NCBI GenBank assembly: GCA_963678705.1
Contig: OY783206.1
Span: forward strand, 12,039,807 to 12,103,806
Direction of reading: 5' to 3'
Source: Panorpa germanica
Lineage: Eukaryota; Arthropoda; Insecta; Mecoptera; Panorpidae
DNA length: 64,000 bases
Shown here: positions 61,485 to 64,000 of the stretch, in pieces
How the letters are laid out: every line of letters begins with the position of its first letter
How positions within the stretch are numbered: position 1 is the stretch's first letter
The notes under the pieces: generated by a model
Seen by the model: the letters and a program-made list of their open reading frames with translations, nothing else
What the model was told of the DNA's origin: nothing
Databases searched by the model: none
Made by a program: the position numbers and the translations under genes

Positions 61485-62912
61485 TTACGAGTTTGGCCAT
61501 TGTACACTAGATATTTGTTTCTTGTAGCTTCTAAGGGATTGGGATGTAATATTTGGGTCTTTGTTTGTATTTTTAATTTTGTCATCATTATTTTTATTAT
61601 ATATTGATGTATAGCAGGTATCATTATCATTGTTTTCCATTGTAATATCAGGTGTCTCTTGGTTGATTTGCTTTCTGTTTTTTCCTTGATTAGTTATCTT
61701 AAGGTATGTGTCGCTTTCTTCATTGTTAGGTTTCTTTTCTTCTCTTCTTCTTTTTGAAATTGGTTCTTTAGTGGATGTCGTAGGTTGTGGTTGACTGTAA
61801 GATCTTTGTAACGAGTTACCTGTATTTGATTTATTCACTCTGGTATTAGTTCTTCTGGTTAAAGGGTTTGGTTTGTATGTTGGAATTATGTTGATACTAT
61901 TGTATTTATTAGTGATATTGGGAAAAGTCTCATTGTAGTTTAGAGCTTCAAAAGAGTTTTGAGTTCTTACTGAGTATAAATAGTCTGTATTTTTTTCTGT
62001 TAATTCTAATTTTGCTTCATAAAAACTGAGATTGTGTTGGGCCATGAGATCTTTTATCTTGATTTGTCTTTTTTTTTCAGGACATTCATTGTCTGTAGCC
62101 TCGTGGTTAAGTTTACAATTTATGCATGTCGGATTAGGAGATGTGCATGCAGTACGTAAATGATCTTCACTTCCGCAGAATTTACATTTTGCTACTTTTG
62201 CTCTACATTTTGTGGCTGCATGTCCAAATTTAAAACAATTATAACATTGTATCGTCTGTTGTACAAATGGTTCACATGCTCGTCTCACTCTCCACATGTA
62301 AACATAAGCAGGAATAGCAAGTCCTTCAAAGAATAATTTCACTGTTGTACTGGGTTCATATTTAATAGCTCCGTCAACTCTTAGTTTTCGATTTAACCTT
62401 TGCACTCTCGTTACTTTAAAAGGTGGACACTCTATATTATTTAAAATTGTATCTTCCGAATATTCAATATCAACACCTTTTATAATAGCAACTTTTGTGC
62501 ACCAGTAAAATGGGATAAACGCTTCATACCCATTGTTTTTCAGCAATGTTGATTTGGTAATTTCATTAGCTAGTACTGCATTAGCACATTGAACGATTAC
62601 TCTATTTCTTCCCACTTTTTTAATTTCTATTATATTAGATTTATTGCTAATTTTACATATTATTTCTGCTAATTTAAGAGAACTAAAAAATGTATTTCCA
62701 TCACTATTATTTTTAACTATCATTACTTTATACGAGTCATATTTTGTTTCTGTGTTGTATAAATTATTAAATATTTTTTTAACATTGTCACTATTGTTAT
62801 TTAAGTTTTCTGTTATATCACTGGATGTTTTATCTGTAGGAATTGATTTGTTAGTCACAGAGTTGTTTTTATTGATCGGATTTTTATCGGGAGGTTCAAC
62901 CTCCATATCCAT
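61485..62912 (-). CDS. LINE ORF1: RNA-binding protein with CCHC knuckles
   Basis: 475 residues. Asn-rich start, an RRM-like or gag-like middle (60-200), then three zinc knuckles: C223-x2-C226-x4-H231-x4-C236, C243-x2-C246-x4-H251-x4-C256, and a variant C263-x2-C266-x3-H-x6-C. The tail is basic (SKRRREEKK). Such proteins coat the element RNA and act as chaperones. Start: the first ATG after the 5' UTR, followed by a complete frame. ORF2 follows without overlap after 205 nt. Confidence 0.93.
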   Translation of the reverse strand: MDMEVEPPDKNPINKNNSVTNKSIPTDKTSSDITENLNNNSDNVKKIFNNLYNTETKYDSYKVMIVKNNSDGNTFFSSLKLAEIICKISNKSNIIEIKKVGRNRVIVQCANAVLANEITKSTLLKNNGYEAFIPFYWCTKVAIIKGVDIEYSEDTILNNIECPPFKVTRVQRLNRKLRVDGAIKYEPSTTVKLFFEGLAIPAYVYMWRVRRACEPFVQQTIQCYNCFKFGHAATKCRAKVAKCKFCGSEDHLRTACTSPNPTCINCKLNHEATDNECPEKKRQIKIKDLMAQHNLSFYEAKLELTEKNTDYLYSVRTQNSFEALNYNETFPNITNKYNSINIIPTYKPNPLTRRTNTRVNKSNTGNSLQRSYSQPQPTTSTKEPISKRRREEKKPNNEESDTYLKITNQGKNRKQINQETPDITMENNDNDTCYTSIYNKNNDDKIKNTNKDPNITSQSLRSYKKQISSVQWPNS

Positions 62913-63121
62913 ATTGTTAATTAACCAGTGATAATTAAATAGAAGTTACTTCACTTCTAATTAATAACACTTAATAATAATATAAATTATAATTTAAAAA
63001 AAAAATAAATCACGAAAAAAAAATTTTATAATTTGCAAAAAAAAAAAAGATCACTATTTATTTTATTGTTTTGTTTATTGTAAATACGTGCGCTCACCAA
63101 GAAGACTCGATGTAAACTGCG

Positions 63122-63134
63122 AACTTTCGATATA
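63122..63134. repeat. target-site duplication of the LINE, right copy
   Basis: AACTTTCGATATA, directly at the 5' end of the element. Confidence 0.85.
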
Positions 63135-63475
63135 AAATCAGTCGATTACGATTACATTTCTTTGTTTATTAATTAATGTTAATGTTAATTATAGGAACTC
63201 TACTAGCTATCTAATATAAAACGGCTGCAAATCGCGGGCTATAAATCGCCCTCTCTTAAGTGTGGCCGTCTTAGAATGAAGACGTACTTTGTAGCTATTC
63301 AATATTGTCATGTACAAGTTTAATTAGTGTTAGACGTAATTTGTTTCATTTTCTAGCAACAGCAACATTGTGTTGGAATATTGTAGTATTCTACATTCGA
63401 TTTAAATTCACGTGGGCTTAGATCAAGATAAATATTGCTTGTAGTTCAATTCTTTTTGCTTTATAAATCCTATAT

Positions 63476-63483
<8 letters not shown>
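63135..63483. other. AT-rich flank of the LINE, nothing seen
   Basis: No continuation of the mariner element is found here, so the mariner was already incomplete or ended at the target site. Confidence 0.4.

Positions 63484-63528
<45 letters not shown>
63484..63528. repeat. (TA)n microsatellite
   Basis: More than 20 TA units; directly followed by a transposon-like terminus. Confidence 0.9.
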
Positions 63529-63531
<3 letters not shown>

Positions 63532-64000
63532 GGTGTCCCAAAATTCAATGATAAGCCGGCACCAGAGGGTGGTCCTGCTCATGACTACAGTAGAAAAAAA
63601 GAAAAAAAAAATTTATCTCATTTTGTTTAGAAATTACAAAAAAAAATAAAAATCTTTCAAAAATTGAAACAGCTTAAGATGTTTTTAACTACCATGACCA
63701 CAATTTTTCAAATATTTCTGTTTTATATTTTGTATTGGCAACCTAAATAGCACTGCTATCCACCACAACCATTAAAAATCCCAAAATGCTAGTAGTTTTT
63801 ACACAAAAATCAATCGAAATTATTTTTTTCCCTAAAATTTTTAAAGATTTTTACTTTCAGTCCACTTTAACTCATCGTGGTGTAAAAAAAACGTATGATC
63901 ACTACTATGGCAAGTTTTTTTAAAAATTGGCGCAACTCTTCAGGATTCCAAAATGGTATAATACTCCAGGAAAACTAGCAATAAGAAAAAATTATGGATA
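63529..64000. mobile_element. possible DNA transposon end, cut by the window
   Basis: Starts CAGGGTGTCCCAAAATTC after a TA run, a terminus style seen in several insect DNA transposons. The following sequence to the window end has no coding signal, and the second end is out of view. Confidence 0.3.

Larger units (their letters stand above)
57362..63121 (-). mobile_element. complete I/Jockey-type LINE, both ORFs intact
   Basis: 5760 bp. Reading on the minus strand: short 5' UTR from 63121 (starts CGCAGTTTACATCGAGTC), ORF1 (62912-61485), 205-nt gap, ORF2 (61279-57551), a 3' UTR of about 170 nt and a poly-A tail at 57362-57378. A perfect 13-bp target duplication bounds it. RNase H in ORF2 points to the I group rather than classic Jockey; clade assignment needs a tree. 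Intact frames and duplications indicate a recent insertion. Confidence 0.92.

Noticed and set aside
57972-62931. Plus-strand frames opposite the LINE
   Set aside because: Shadows of ORF1 and ORF2; hydrophobic translations come from the complement of A-rich codons.

Overview
The window reads as nuclear DNA of an arthropod, most likely an insect. It is very AT-rich, protein-coding genes are split by introns with ordinary GT-AG borders, and the rest is packed with insect-type transposons: mariner, hAT, PIF/Harbinger-like MITEs and I/Jockey-type LINEs. The species cannot be named from sequence alone.

Two host genes are visible, both on the minus strand. (1) 7135-7251 is the first coding exon of alpha-actinin (39 codons, clean GT donor); the rest of the gene lies in or beyond the large intron that fills 1-7134. 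(2) 15493-49848 is one gene of about 34 kb that I rebuilt exon by exon. Twelve exons keep a consistent reading phase at every junction and total 4551 nt, giving a protein of 1516 residues. It starts with a Cys-x2-Cys pair, runs through some 500 residues rich in Arg-Arg-x-Ser motifs, then completes a LIM zinc-binding domain, then a RapGAP catalytic domain with its Asn thumb, then a BTB domain interrupted by a Ser/Pro-rich insert, and ends in a BACK domain. The natural reading is a GTPase-activating protein for a Rap-type small GTPase with zinc-finger and BTB/BACK protein-binding modules and heavy kinase input. One intron has a GC donor, and a 42-nt phase-neutral microexon candidate sits just ahead of the RapGAP part.

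Mobile DNA dominates elsewhere. 57362-63121 is a complete non-LTR retrotransposon (minus strand, two intact open frames, poly-A tail, 13-bp target-site duplication) lying next to a broken mariner at 56542-57330. Two mariner deletion derivatives (25043-25628 and 45171-45756) share ends but have different internal junctions. Other pieces: a mariner 5' end at 19.7 kb, a mariner 3' end at 13.8 kb, a hAT element with 8-bp duplication at 30.6 kb, PIF-like MITEs with TAA/TTA duplications at 21.4, 28.8, 34.4 and 53.5 kb, two 5'-truncated LINE fragments at 38.1 and 40.8 kb, a tRNA-headed SINE at 4.3 kb, and several further inverted-repeat families in multiple copies. Much of this sits inside introns of the LIM-RapGAP-BTB gene.

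The candidate for something new is that second gene: a single polypeptide whose LIM and BTB domains are both split by long insertions, plus a cryptic splice donor (after 49782) that would remove the LIM insertion and give a compact zinc finger. Everything between the named features is AT-rich sequence in which I see no coding or RNA signal.
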